Assembly (NCBI GenBank): GCA_947034885.2
Contig: OX344751.2
Location: 39,213,082-39,277,081 of the forward strand
DNA from: Thuidium tamariscinum
Lineage: Eukaryota; Streptophyta; Bryopsida; Hypnales; Thuidiaceae
Direction of reading: 5' to 3'
Length of the DNA: 64,000 nt
Of the stretch, positions 47,924 through 59,330 are shown piece after piece. The position numbers and the translations under genes are program-made. The notes under the pieces are model-generated. The model saw nothing but the letters and a program-made list of their open reading frames with translations, had not been told where the DNA came from and searched no databases. Position 1 is the first letter of the stretch, and each line of letters begins with the position of its first letter.

Positions 47924-48254
47924 ATTTTTGGGCCCCCAGGAGACTGTTTCAGGGGTGTTCCCTGAAATTGTTCCCACTGCTGCAGACCAGCACCCTGCTG
48001 GTCTGAATTTTTGAATTTTGAAAAAAAAAATTTTCAGAATGTATTAAAGAGAGAAAAAATGATTTAAAAAAATAATTTTTTTTTCAAAAAAATATTTTTA
48101 AAATATTTAATATTTAATAAAAATTAATAAAAATTAATAATTTTCTGACGTGGCAGTCGCTCGACCACATCAGCATTGCGTTCCCAGAGTTCCCAATGCA
48201 TTCCCAGCGTTTGGGAACTCGCAGTCTTGTACAGGAGCTGAAAATCCTCTTATG
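47924..48254 (+). mobile_element. MITE family M1, copy C
   Basis: Outer arms TCATAAGAGGATTTT and AAAATCCTCTTATG are inverted. The left interior has TGTTCCCTGAAATTGTTCCC. The right interior has TGACGTGGCAGTCGC, then GCGTTTGGGAACTCGCAGTC, as in copies B and D. The centre is AT-rich with TAATAAAAAT repeats. Confidence 0.7.
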
Positions 48255-48282
48255 CATATGCATTGCACACCAAGGGTTTTTT

Positions 48283-48570
48283 TCTAGTGATTTTGTGCAA
48301 AATTGCACCAATTTTCTTGGCTTGGCCTCAAGCCTATAGGAAAAAAAATAGTAAAACTTTGGATGAAATTCCCAATAAACTTCAATTTTTTTTAAAATAG
48401 TGGATGGAATTGCCAAACAATGGATGAAAATAGGATGATAGATATGTAGTATGTGCTAATATGATATTTTCTATCCAATATATGGATCAATGTTAAGATT
48501 TGAAGCTCCACAATTAAATGAAAATATCGCCACTTTGGCACTTCACAAGAAATGAAAAAAAAATTCAAAA
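48283..48570. repeat. Foldback family F, solitary arm
   Basis: Collinear with the right arm (49975-50235) of the large foldback: GTGCAAAATTGCACCAA, TTTGGATGAAATT, ATGGATGAAAATAGGATGAT, GCTAATATGATATTTTC and ACTTCACAAGAAATG. A diverged arm in the other orientation lies at 48828-49045, so the two may form an older, decayed foldback. Confidence 0.65.
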
Positions 48571-48827
48571 AAACCCTATTGCACACATGTTTGAATGAAT
48601 AAACAAATTACCCCCCATCTTTTGCATCTTCCATCAATGTCCGTAGTTCCTTTCCAGGCATCTAACACCACATTTGATGCATGCAAGGAGGACAACAAAA
48701 ACGTGACAATATTTGAAAGCGGTCATTCACGGCAGCTCCCACAATCCTTATAATTCTTTAAATAGAAGGCCCAAGGGACACGAAATGTCCTTGACAGGTT
48801 AACCCTCCCTAGCAGCCCTTTTTTTTT

Positions 48828-49045
48828 ACTTTTTGAGAAAGTGCCAAGATGGTGATCACTTCAAATTTGGTGAAGCATTATATTTTTACATTCATCCATC
48901 TTTTGGATTTAAAAGCACTTTTTTGTCATGTTCATACACTTTTTCATCCAAATTTGGCAACTTCATCCATATTTTAAAGAGAACTAGAAATTTTCAGGCG
49001 AAAAAAAGACATTTATTTTGAAATGGTGCAATCTGGTCACACAGT
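48828..49045. repeat. Foldback family F, diverged opposite arm
   Basis: Weakly similar to the left arm of the 49641-50235 foldback (AAAGTGCCAAGATGG, ACATTCATCCATCTTTTGGA, CATCCAAATTTGGCAA). It is heavily diverged. The plus-strand open frame inside it is fortuitous. Confidence 0.4.
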
Positions 49046-49269
49046 GCCAAAAAAAAAGGCTGCTCCCTATCATTGCAGTTGGCTGATGGGAAGCCATCAG
49101 TAGTAAGACAATTTTGTTCATTCTAGGGAGCCCCTTTCAAACGTGCAAAAGGTTTTAAATTTTTAAATTTTTAAAATTAAAAAAAAAAACATGTAAAAGG
49201 ACCCCTACTTCATTGGTAAACAATGTTATGTCACTTTTGGTATGCTCCAAAGAAATGGAATTGAAATAT

Positions 49270-49500
49270 AACCCAATGCTGACTTCATGGCGGGCGTGGT
49301 TGGGTGGACGAAAAATACAAATCCCCGTATCCTGATGTCCATGGCAAACTAAAGCAAAAGAAAAGCAAAATAATGATGATGAGAATGTCGTATGTCCGTG
49401 ACGCCCAGTGGCGGGGTGGGCCAGGGGGCCAACGACGGGCCGGCGGGGGCTGTCCTGCTGACCCCTGGCCAGGGACCTGCGTAATGGTTCCTTGCGCTTC
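49270..49500. other. GC-rich island inside AT-rich repeats
   Basis: About 230 bp, strikingly GC-rich in the middle (GTGGCGGGGTGGGCCAGGGG, GGGCCGGCGGGGGC), flanked on both sides by foldback-family repeats. It is open on the plus strand but has no recognisable domain. It may be a captured gene or promoter fragment, or unrelated insertion DNA. Confidence 0.45.
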
Positions 49501-49640
49501 AGTCAGTACCATCATAGATTTGCAGAGTGTTGGATCATTTCAGATGCATTTGTGGGGGCAGTTTTTTGTGTCCTGTTAGCTCCGTGGTCCACGCTTGAAA
49601 AAGGTGGCACATTTATGTCATTGCCCTGTGGACCGGTGGT

Positions 49641-50235
49641 TTTTTTTTTCATTTCTTGTGAAGTGCCAAAGTGGCGATATTTCATTTTATTGTGGAGCTC
49701 CAAATCTCAACATTCATCCATATATTGGATAGAAAATATCATATTAGCATGTAATACATATATATCATCCTATTTTCATCCATTATTTGGCAAATTCATC
49801 CAATAATTTTAAAAAAATTGAAATTTATTGGCAATTTCATTCAAAGTTTTACTGTTTTTTTCCTATAGGCTTGGTGCTAGGTCAAAAAATTTGGTGCAAT
49901 TTTGCACCAAATTGCCAGGAAAAAAAATCCTACTATGGACCAATGGTTGTTCTTTTTGTGTGATTTGGAGCAAAATTGCACCAAATTTTGTTCTCTAGCA
50001 CCATGCCTGTAGAAAATAAATAGTAAAATTTTGGATGAAATTGCCAATAAATTTCAATTTTTTAAAAATTATTGGATGAATTTGCCAAATAATGGATGAA
50101 AATAGGATGATATATATGTATTACATGCTAATATGATATTTTCTATCCAATATATGAATGAATGTTGCAATTTGGAGCACCACAATAAAATGAAGTATAG
50201 CCACTTTGACACTTACAAGAAATGAAAAAAAAAAA
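49641..50235. mobile_element. ~595-bp foldback element, arms of ~270 bp
   Basis: 49641-49920 is the near-perfect reverse complement of about 49975-50235. Paired landmarks are CATTTCTTGTGAAGTGCCAA / CACTTACAAGAAATG and TTGGATAGAAAATATCATAT / ATATGATATTTTCTATCCAA, plus TGGATGAAATTGCC. A 22-nt palindrome at 49890-49911 (TTTGGTGCAA, TT, TTGCACCAAA) sits near the loop. It is non-coding. It could be a foldback transposon, an inverted MITE pair or a precursor of hairpin siRNA. Confidence 0.75.
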
Positions 50236-50239
50236 AAAA

Positions 50240-51650
50240 TTGTAGGCAGACCTCAGTATAGGGTCTCAAAAAAATAGACCATACCAATAAGATAGACAAG
50301 AGTATTACTATGCAAATTCGCAATTCAAATATCCTAGGGCCAATTCTAAGAGGGGCACATTTTTTTAGAGATGTGTGCTTGTTTCTAGGTTCTTTTTTTA
50401 GGCAATTAAATGCCCAATTTCCTCGAAAAGAAAAGGGGCAACTTCAAGCCTATAGAAAAAAATGAGGATAAAGGTGAAAAAAATTCCACATAGAAATAAT
50501 AGCCCTCTTTATTGTTGCCAGCATGCTTCTAAAACCTCATTCCATTTATCATGCAAAGCCAAAATTGCATACAAAAATTACATATTCAAAATTGTATACT
50601 CACAATTTGGCCTCCTTCAATTAAAGCCCCCTAAGTTAAGGAGCCAATCAACTTAAAACCTTCTTGAAAAGAAGGCCACATCACCATTTGTCTGAAAACA
50701 AAAAGAAAACCTTGCTTGTTTCATTAATCGAATTCAAGTGGAATTACAATTTTTATGATGGAAATTATAATTTACGTGAATATTTGAAGTAGTCTATCCG
50801 GAAATGACAAAATTAATTACAAAAAAGAATCGTGAACATCTTGTAAACAACCCATAACCATTCTCCCAAATATTGAATGGTACTTATAGAGGTTCATGTG
50901 TTGTCTCCAAACTAAAAGGAAGCTAAAATGATCCCATCTCCAACATGTGTGCCTCCATCTCTATTACCACCTTTTTGGAAGTGTAAATTGAATTGTTTTG
51001 CCACTATCCTAATTATATCACACAATCATTGCAATGATTTGTTTTTAGAAATTGTTGGATTTGGATTATGTGATGGACAGTATTAGGGCTAAAAGTAGGA
51101 TGATGAAATTAGGCAACAAATAGAAATGCAATGGTCTACCTAGCCTTCAAAACCATCTCCAATAAAAATTAAGTTTGTAATCTTTAGAATGTCAAAACTA
51201 TGATGATGGGGGCAATGAAAGAAGCCTCATTTATAATTTATTGCCTACTTTCAAAGAGAACTTTGACCAAAATACTATAATTGAGTGATAATTAATATGT
51301 TTTTTTGGAACAAAATTTAACACTTTCTATCGCACTTGAACCTATTAGATTTCTTCCCTATACAGTTGCATTAGTCTTGTAAAGGCTTGTGGGAGAGGTT
51401 ATTCCAAAAGAAAACCCAACTAGTGAAAAGCAACAATTTGTAATGTACGATCAATGTCAATATGAGAAAGAACTTAGCTAAGCTAGGCCCAAATGAAGAA
51501 GGTAGTCACCAAAATTATTTGATAAAGAACCAATAGGTCCATTTTTTTGTTTCTACAATTAATAGTGAAGTCATCTATTTGACCTTTTAGGTCTACAACA
51601 CCTACATAGGATTAAACTCTTTGTATTCACAATATTGTAAAATGGACCTA
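50240..51650. other. AT-rich intergenic DNA, no gene seen
   Basis: Short frames only and no recognised repeat termini. Confidence 0.45.
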
Positions 51651-51651
51651 A

Positions 51652-52290
51652 TCCCAAATGCCCAAGGCACTAAAATTTAGTGTTTGCAAAACTTCGAAGT
51701 TACATATAACCTAATCAAGTTTCTATTTTTGTAAGTTTTTTTTGAAGTCTAGTTTTAGTATCAAAAACTTGATCTTGAAAATGATTGATTGTAATTTTTC
51801 TATTCAAGATTTTGTGCAAGGGTGTCCATTGCAATCTTGACTTTCCATAAACTTAAGTTGAGGGCTCTTGGAAATGAGCTTCAAATACACTAGATCTTCA
51901 ATTGGAGAAAAAAAAACATTAGAAAATCATTGAAAAAAAATTGTAGAGTAGATTTTGAGAAGTTATAAATTCAGATTATGTATGTTAGGCCCTTTAACCT
52001 CATATTTTTTTGGTGACCAAATTTTTAGATTTGACATGTGAAGAGAGGATTGAAAGACTTCAAGTCACTGCTTTTACACTTTTAACACCTTCAAGATCAA
52101 ATATTATAATCTTTCAATCTATAAATGATATTGTTGTGTTTTCTTTACCTTAATGATGTCTAACATGTTTAGTTTGAAATTGTATGGTTACAATTTTAGA
52201 AAAATTGAGAAGGCTTGTCAAAATGTTGGCCTTTTATTCAATTTAGAGCAAATTCCTAGAAGCTCAAAAAAGACCTTGGACACTTAGGTG
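51652..52290. mobile_element. TTAA-family element T3 (probable)
   Basis: The left end CCCAAATGCCCAAGG and right end CCTTGGACACTTAGGTG, followed by TTAA (52291-52294), match the T2 termini (CCCCTAA...CCCAA and TTGGGCATTTAGGGG). The left TTAA has decayed to CTAA/TAAT. The ~640-bp body is non-coding and AT-rich. Confidence 0.45.
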
Positions 52291-52945
52291 TTAAGAAGGA
52301 TTCATCATATTGTTTTTTTAGATTGGAACTATGAAGATACTATTAAATCTAGATATGCAACTCTTGTATTACGTGGATTTGTTTATAATCACTTAATATC
52401 CATTTTAGTCCAATTTCAAGATATACAATTTGTATTAATGTAGAAAAAATTTATAGCCTTTTCAACAAAGAATCCAAAAATGCAATAATATATATGAAAT
52501 GAATGTTCTTTGAGGACAATAATAGCATTAAAAACCTAATTAAAACAATTTTCTTAATATACATATATTATATCCCAATTTTCCAAAAAATTTGGACTCA
52601 TAATAAAAGTTTAAGTATTTTTCATTATAAATATAACATTGCAAAAGGAATTTAATTTTAATTAGAGGGAATTTCTTATTTGGATTTTTAAAAATTATGT
52701 ATAAGTGTTTTAAATTCTTCATGTATATTGTGATTTTTTTTACTAATAAATATGAACCTTGACATTGATTTCTACACCTCATTTTATTTAATTTGGTCTT
52801 CATCTAATTTTTTAGTCCTTTTAATTTGATATAATAAGACTATTGAAATGCATTCTTGTATACATCTAAATAATTCAATGTCTAAAATGAAGTGGTTTTC
52901 AACAAGATTCTTTGCAATTGACTACTTCTTCAAACATAATCTTAA

Positions 52946-53747
52946 CCCCTAACTACCCAATCGACCATATATGGTTGATTTGAAATTTCAGGCCTATTTC
53001 TAAATGGGCAGTTAAATTCTTGTGACCGTTTAAAAAAAAATTCAAGCAGTTTTAAGGATTAACTATTGAAAACTTTCATTTTTCACTATAAAAAATACAT
53101 ATTTGATTATTGAGAGGTCTTTAAAGGTATACATGTACCATAAGTGAAGTATAAAGCTTGCCAATTTTACTTCATTTCCTAGCTTTATGCAATTTCACTT
53201 GATTTGAGATCTAAGAAATTGTACATATCCATTTGCTTTGAGAATGGTTCCAATGGAAAGAGGAAAGTGTTTTCATGATATTCACCATTGAAAATTTAAT
53301 CATACAACTATTGATTTGGAGTTATTTTCAATTTCTACTTATAAAAAATAATTGCATTTCAACAATTGCAAGGTGGATTGTGTAATGAATTTAATAGCTT
53401 TTCATGTGAAATTAAAATTTTTAGAAATGCATTTTAGTGTGATAACACTCTTTGTAGTTGTTTGTGTCACCTCTAATCCCTAAAAAAATTTATTTGCAAA
53501 TTTGAGAAACATTGTGGGAAAAGGCAATATACTAAATATAAAAAATGTACTCTTTTCTTGTTATAATCTCACGACTCCTATGCAATTTTGTACTCAAAAT
53601 TTGTGTACTTACTAATAAACAAGCTCTTTAAACATCTATGCGGTTAGATTTTGGAAAAAAATCAATTTGCTTCACTAGGGATGACTACAAGCTCATGCAC
53701 TTTTTTCATAGTCAAAACACACTTGAAAAGGCTTGGGCATTTAGGGG
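52946..53747. mobile_element. TTAA-flanked element T2
   Basis: TTAA at 52942-52945 and at 53748-53751 flanks termini CCCCTAACTACCCAA and GCTTGGGCATTTAGGGG, which are inverted repeats. The element is 802 bp and non-coding. It is paralogous to T1 and represents the T1 structure without the 913-bp nested insertion. The class is probably piggyBac-like by target preference, which is inference. Confidence 0.7.
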
Positions 53748-53751
53748 TTAA

Positions 53752-54028
53752 TAATGCTTTATTAATCACTAAATGTCTAATCAACTATCTAAGTAAAATA
53801 TTCATAATAACTAAGCTAATTGCATTTAATTGTAACCCTTTTCTAATTCCAACCCCTCAAAAATATATAGTATCTATTCACCAATGACTAAGGTCAATTT
53901 TTGATACACTTATTTTCAACCCTTTAGAAATACATAGTTTATTAATATGGTCTCTAAAGAAGAGGACTTGGAAGAGGATTTAGAGGTATTTTTTGATTGC
54001 CATAAGAATAAAAAAAGTTAGGAAATTT
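53752..54028. other. AT-rich spacer
   Basis: No feature recognised. Confidence 0.4.
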
Positions 54029-54347
54029 AATAAGGTAGGAGGCTAAAACTTTGACTAGGCATTAAAAGCAAACATGACTCAAAGATACATTTTGCTTTCT
54101 TCAATGTACCAAATTTGCACATTTCAGGAAGTGATCGCTTTTGATGACCACATATAACCACTTTTTTTCAACTTCAAAAATTTGTAACTAATTCCACAAA
54201 GCTCCAAAAAATATGAAACAACTTCTATTAGATGCTTATTCCACTTGTTATTTAAGGAATTTTTTTTGAAAAATACTTCAAGATGTTTCACCTCTCCAAA
54301 ATTCAGTTCCAACCCTTAGATGGTCGGTTATGGACCTCCTACCTTAA
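54029..54347 (-). mobile_element. MITE family M2, copy 3
   Basis: Ends TAAGGTAGGAGGCT and GGACCTCCTACCTTAA are inverted repeats. Both carry the GGTAGGAGG variant, unlike the GGGAGGAGG of copy 2. The body CAAAGCTCCAAAAAATATG, AAATACTTCAAGATGTTTC and CCCTTAGATGGTCGG matches copy 2 in the same orientation. Confidence 0.65.
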
Positions 54348-55357
54348 TTAAGAGCAATGCCCAATTGCTTATTTGGACACACCCACGTGTAATTACCCTA
54401 TTCCTTACCAAGGAAAGCAAAGGCTGAACTGGAGAGTGCCTCAAATGGAAGTATCGTACTACTTCCAATTCACGTGTTAAAAAAGATTTTTTTGTCAACT
54501 TCAAGCTGCTTCAGAGTCAACTGTTGGAGAAAAGTTCAGTTGCGGAATGCAAGTCAAATTCTTCGACCCATATAACTTACTACACGTATTCAGTCTCTTT
54601 TAAAGAACATGACTTGCAAACATCAAAACCCTTTCCTAAGTACCTTAACAGGCAAGTACGTCAGATTCACAAATGCATGAGAAGTTTAAATATCTGGATT
54701 CATTAAAAAAATGCCTTCCTGTTGAGACAGAGCTACAGGTTAGAAAGATCCATTTCTAAATAATGGTTTGAGAGCGTGGAATTCGAAGGACAAGAACTTT
54801 AACTGGTCGTAGTCTTGCCACAGTTTGAGTGTAATTCGTACTTCATTTGAATTTTTGGTTCCCAATTGAAGAAACTCGAGGGTATGAGTTGGTTCTCTCA
54901 AAAGAGGTGCAAAAGTTGTCGCCTATGCAACGAAATCCCCATGCTTGCTGAATTACAAAGAATACAAGCAGCTAGAGACTAAGTTAGTAGTTAGATCCCA
55001 CAGCATAAAAATGGCTCCAGAATCGAAACAATTGCTGAGGTAACAAGTCCCCAACAGGATTTTCTGCAATTTTAAATTGTTTCAAAGATTTCTAGAAATC
55101 AAGTGGTCTCCCTACAATCATAGATCACTCTGTACGATAACAACAGTCTCAATGTCAAAAAGAATTCTCATAAACTAAATATTCCTATGACTAAAGTGTG
55201 CCACGATTGCCACTAAAAAAGTATTGTGCAAACAGTAACTTTAATTACAGGTCAAAATTTTCAGGCAGCGAATTCCAAAGCCGAAGCCGTGGAATCACCC
55301 TAAGCGATCTCACTATCCCCTCACCAACTAACGCACAGCAGTCAAGAGCGAGTGTAT
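54348..55357. other. 3' flank of the methyltransferase gene
   Basis: GC-balanced, probably 3' UTR and flank of the minus-strand gene. No additional coding exon was recognised. Confidence 0.4.
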
Positions 55358-58300
55358 TCATTTCTTGAGCATAAGGATGAGCCGTGGACTAAGTGGGCGA
55401 TTGACCCATTCATGCTGGCTACATACCCACGCATGTGAAGGAAGGTTTGCCGCAAAGTTCATTACTGCCTCAAATTCCTCCCTGCACATCCGATTGAACG
55501 TTTAATAGAAGACTTCGCCATTGGGAATATCATCTGGGGCAGATCCCTAATCCATCAAACAAAACATTCTTCAAAGGAGCTCCAAACTTGGGCACAAAGA
55601 AGAACTCTGCTGTCCAAGATGCTCCAATGTTTTCAAGTTTCTTTCTTTGGCACGGATGCTCTCATAACTCAAGTTCAAGAATGAGAGCATTACTAATTAG
55701 TCAATAATTACAGGGTACCACAGTGACGAGTGGGCTATTAACACTGCTCCAGAATGTTCCGAACTTGCATCAAAGGCATTTTGCAAAGGAAAACTCTTAC
55801 GTGAAGAACACCTACCGTCCTCCTGGGTGTCCAACATATGCAATAACACTGATAAGCCCTCCAGGTTGTAAGACGTTGCTTGAAACTTGCAATGCTTGTA
55901 TTGTGGTGTCAACATTCGTCACCACAGTATGGTCGCCTCCAGGAAGGTATCCAAGATTGAAAGCAACAAGCCTGCACGAATAAAATTGCGACATCAGCAA
56001 CCAGTTTGTTGTGAGCAAGAGAATTGAATTCGGAATGTTATTGCCTCCAGGAACTCGACTTGACACAAGCGCATGTCCCTTCCGAGTTTATATACTTTCA
56101 CGGCTACGGATCACACATCCCCTTGATCATAAGGAGAAGCTCGTAAGAGGGAATATTCATGTCTTTGAATAAAGTCGAAGACTACAACCAAGTGAAGACG
56201 TAAACTGGACCAAACTGGCATCCTGCATGAGAGATTAAACAACCCCAAAGCTGACGTAGACATCACCAGCTGATATCGGATGTGGCATTAAGTTCAACCA
56301 GACCCCGTGCACTACGACAAAGGCAAGATGTGGAACAAAAAAATAAGATTTAATCGCTGGAGGAGAGCAGTGTTGATCATGAGCATGGATCACAAAGAGT
56401 ACTGAGCATGATGATACCTTATCGCAGTCTCCCCCACAATCTTTTCAAGCTGGCTATGGCATAAGCGCAGAAGCTTGACTCGCTTTCTCTACACACCGTT
56501 CAGATCTCAATATATGAGCAAAACTGTGTTCATGTTTGCTAATAGATCACAACATTCTTTAATGGTCCAGCCTCTGATGTATCCAAGAATCCAAATTCAT
56601 CAGAAGTTTAGCTAGATTTTGTATGTTGACTTTCTATCTAACCATTATCAACATGGCAAAAAGGGCAATAAAGTTGTATGAGAGTAGAGAAATGCTTCAT
56701 AAAAATCAAGTTTAAAAAGACAATCAATTTCGGGTGAGTCATGTCAAATGCATGTTGATTCTGCTTCTCAAAGTAAAGGGTGGAAGCTTACAAGGGCTAA
56801 AAGCACGTTACGGTGGTTTAGAAAGAGACGACGCTCTAGCAGTATTAAACAGGCAGAAAAATATGATCCCAGCTCGAAATGGATTGTCATCGTCTTGCAA
56901 GTATTTTAGTAGTATCAAGATGTAAATGAGCTATGCCAATCTAATTGAGTATTACACATGAAGTTTCTTCTTTCAATACGGACTAAGCTTAATGGCTTCT
57001 TCATCCAAAGACCAAGGCTTCAAAAGTACCTGGACCGAGTCAAGTCGCTCATCAAGAAGGTATGAAGAGTTTGCTAAGGCATCTTCTTGTACATCAAAAG
57101 CATAAACATAGCCCGGAGCGTTATCTGCACACACCAGCCTAGCCAACTCAAGTGTGTCGTGCCCATTGCCACATGTGGCATCAATTACAGTGTCGCCCGG
57201 TCTTACAACCTTCTTCCACACCCTACATAAGTTTATCCCAAAGCCATGAAGAATCAATTGAGATTGCAATTATTAACTTTAAATATCCAACTACAAACTC
57301 ACTAATGACAGTCTCATGCACTTCAAAAAACGATACTACAAACGGATACGATATGGGATATGAAAATACCCGTGAGCCACTGAGGTCACCTTCGCTCCAG
57401 TAAGAACGAACTCGCTCAGGTTCACTGTGTCCACGTTCAAATCGGAGACAGCTACTGCAGTACGTACAGATCCAGGCATCACGATAAATAAGTAGGGATT
57501 AGGATTTAGGAACAAACGATAACGTAGAGGATACTATAAACCGCTGGGGACCTGATCCCGTCGTCAATACTAATCCCTGTTTCCAATAGCAACTCATCTA
57601 ATTCATATACTTGGTTGGACTTAATAGCAACTGATGAAAGTACACCTCGGCTCAACGTCTCTGACCAATTTTTGGGGGAGTGAAAATGGGGTTGTCAACT
57701 GTCACCTACAGAGATCTGCAACCTCCCAATCGGAGATTTCAGAAGAAATTTAATTGCATAGTGATAAAACAAAATTGATCTAGACAGACGTGGCTCTTGA
57801 ACCCAGATTGATTTCTCTACAGCTCTGAACATCTCCCAAAATTCCTACTTCAACATACGATAGAACAGCTAATATACACTTCCCATAAGTCATAGTAAAA
57901 TTAACCCTAAGCTTAAGGTGGTAGCCTCTACTTTAGATCAAATGAACTTTCGGTGGACGGCATGTCTGGAAAGAGAAAATTGGATGATAATTCACAAGCA
58001 CTATTAAGTTACGCGCATCGTCTCATATTATAAAATTTTCAGTGGTGGAGTGATCCTGATTCATTTCAGCAGAATTTCAAGCACATTTGTTCAGATTTTA
58101 GAACAACGATATAAGTCGTTCTTTCCCTGCCAGGACACTTGTGGTTGCCAGGTACTTTTACCTTTTGCAATGGAATTCCGTTTCATTTGTCTCAAAAAAA
58201 GAAGAAAAGAAACAACGCTCTAATCAATAAAGAGAAATGCTAGGATTAAAATTAATTGGAACATTCCACGTCAGACTGTGGGGTGTTTCATCCGGCACAT

Positions 58301-58813
58301 GGCAAGTGGCACTGTGATTTTGAATATATTCTGCCGACACAGCCCTCCAATATTTGACCCATAGACGCCATTGAATGGACTGTCAACAAAACCCTAAACC
58401 TTAGATTCCGGCACGGCATTCAGGAATAAAATCCAACAAGGAATTGAAGAATTAAGGGATGCAACTTGACGAGACGGCATTCAGGAATCGACTTCCCAAC
58501 GACGTCAATCTAGAAAATCCAAACTCAAATTCAATGCGCAAGAGAGAAGGTGGCAAGAGAGAATACGAAAGCAATGAAAGACCTGAAGAATTGACATACC
58601 AGTCCCCGTGATCGCACTCGCACTGGTATGTCCTGAGATGCTGCACTGAGTTCGTAATGGGATGGCCCCGCCGAACCCCCAGATGTGGCCTGGCGGGGAT
58701 GGAGCGGAGCAGCTGGAGCTACCAAAGTGGACATGATTTGGTCGAGCTCTGGCTATAAAGGGCGACCAGGGTCTTGCAATGTGCAGCTTGAGAACACTGA
58801 TTCTCGCAGACAT
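55358..58813 (-). CDS. YtqB/MnmM-type SAM-dependent RNA methyltransferase, 6 exons
   Basis: Minus-strand exons 58600-58813, 57370-57454, 57030-57222, 56418-56488, 55816-55971 and 55358-55481 sum to 843 bp, 280 residues, all phases consistent. Residues 1-71 are rich in Arg, Ser and Ala and almost free of acids ([16 protein letters not shown]), suggesting an organellar targeting peptide. The Rossmann SAM site is [16 protein letters not shown] (112-127). Further family blocks are [52 protein letters not shown] and the C-terminal [14 protein letters not shown]. The bacterial homolog YtqB was first called a putative rRNA methylase and later assigned, as MnmM, to methylation of 5-aminomethyl-2-thiouridine at tRNA position 34. 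Applying that role to this plant protein is inference. Exon 1 is supported by a strong GTATGT donor and phase. Confidence 0.92.
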
Positions 58814-59104
58814 CTCGAAGAAATGAAAGCTCTGAACACTTGCAGCAAGAAGTCGCGCACTCCCTCTCGTCAGTGCTCCAGTGTCATGGGAACGGGCGAC
58901 ACCGCAATTGAGCTAATGCAGCGGCTCCTGACCAGGAGGTTTCTATAGGAGAGGGGTCGAAAGCAGTGCGGGCATTTTCAACTGTCCAGTAGGAGGCTGT
59001 GAAATGGATACCTGATTGTGGGAAAATGGCTTCCTCATTACATCAGAGCATGATAAGATTTGGTTTATACTTCTTCAATTGGACTAGTGTGCCCTGTGCT
59101 GTTG
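58814..59104 (-). promoter_or_regulatory. Upstream region of the methyltransferase gene
   Basis: GC-balanced sequence upstream of the minus-strand start codon, presumably leader and promoter. A plus-strand open frame here runs antisense to exon 1 and is not considered coding. Confidence 0.3.
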
Positions 59105-59330
59105 CTTCAATCAAAACTAAAGTAAAAGTAATTTCTTAATTTTTTAATCCATTAAAACTTTGAAATTCAATAACTTTCTTGCCGTAAGTCAGAATGCCAC
59201 AAAACGAAGCCCCTGCACCCTCCTTGTTGAGAACTTTTTGATAGTACCAAGCATGTGATTGGAGGACGCATAGTCCAGGAGATTTCAACGTGACAAACAA
59301 ACAAAACAAAACAAACTACCTATCTTAAGG
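59105..59330. repeat. Dispersed repeat family R1, copy 3
   Basis: Closest to copy 1 (803-1040). Shared blocks are AAAGTAAAAGTAATTT, CACAAAACGAAGCCC/CACAAAAGCAAGCCC, CATGTGATTGG/CACATGATTGG, GGAGATTTCAAC and CTTAAGG near the end. Confidence 0.6.
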
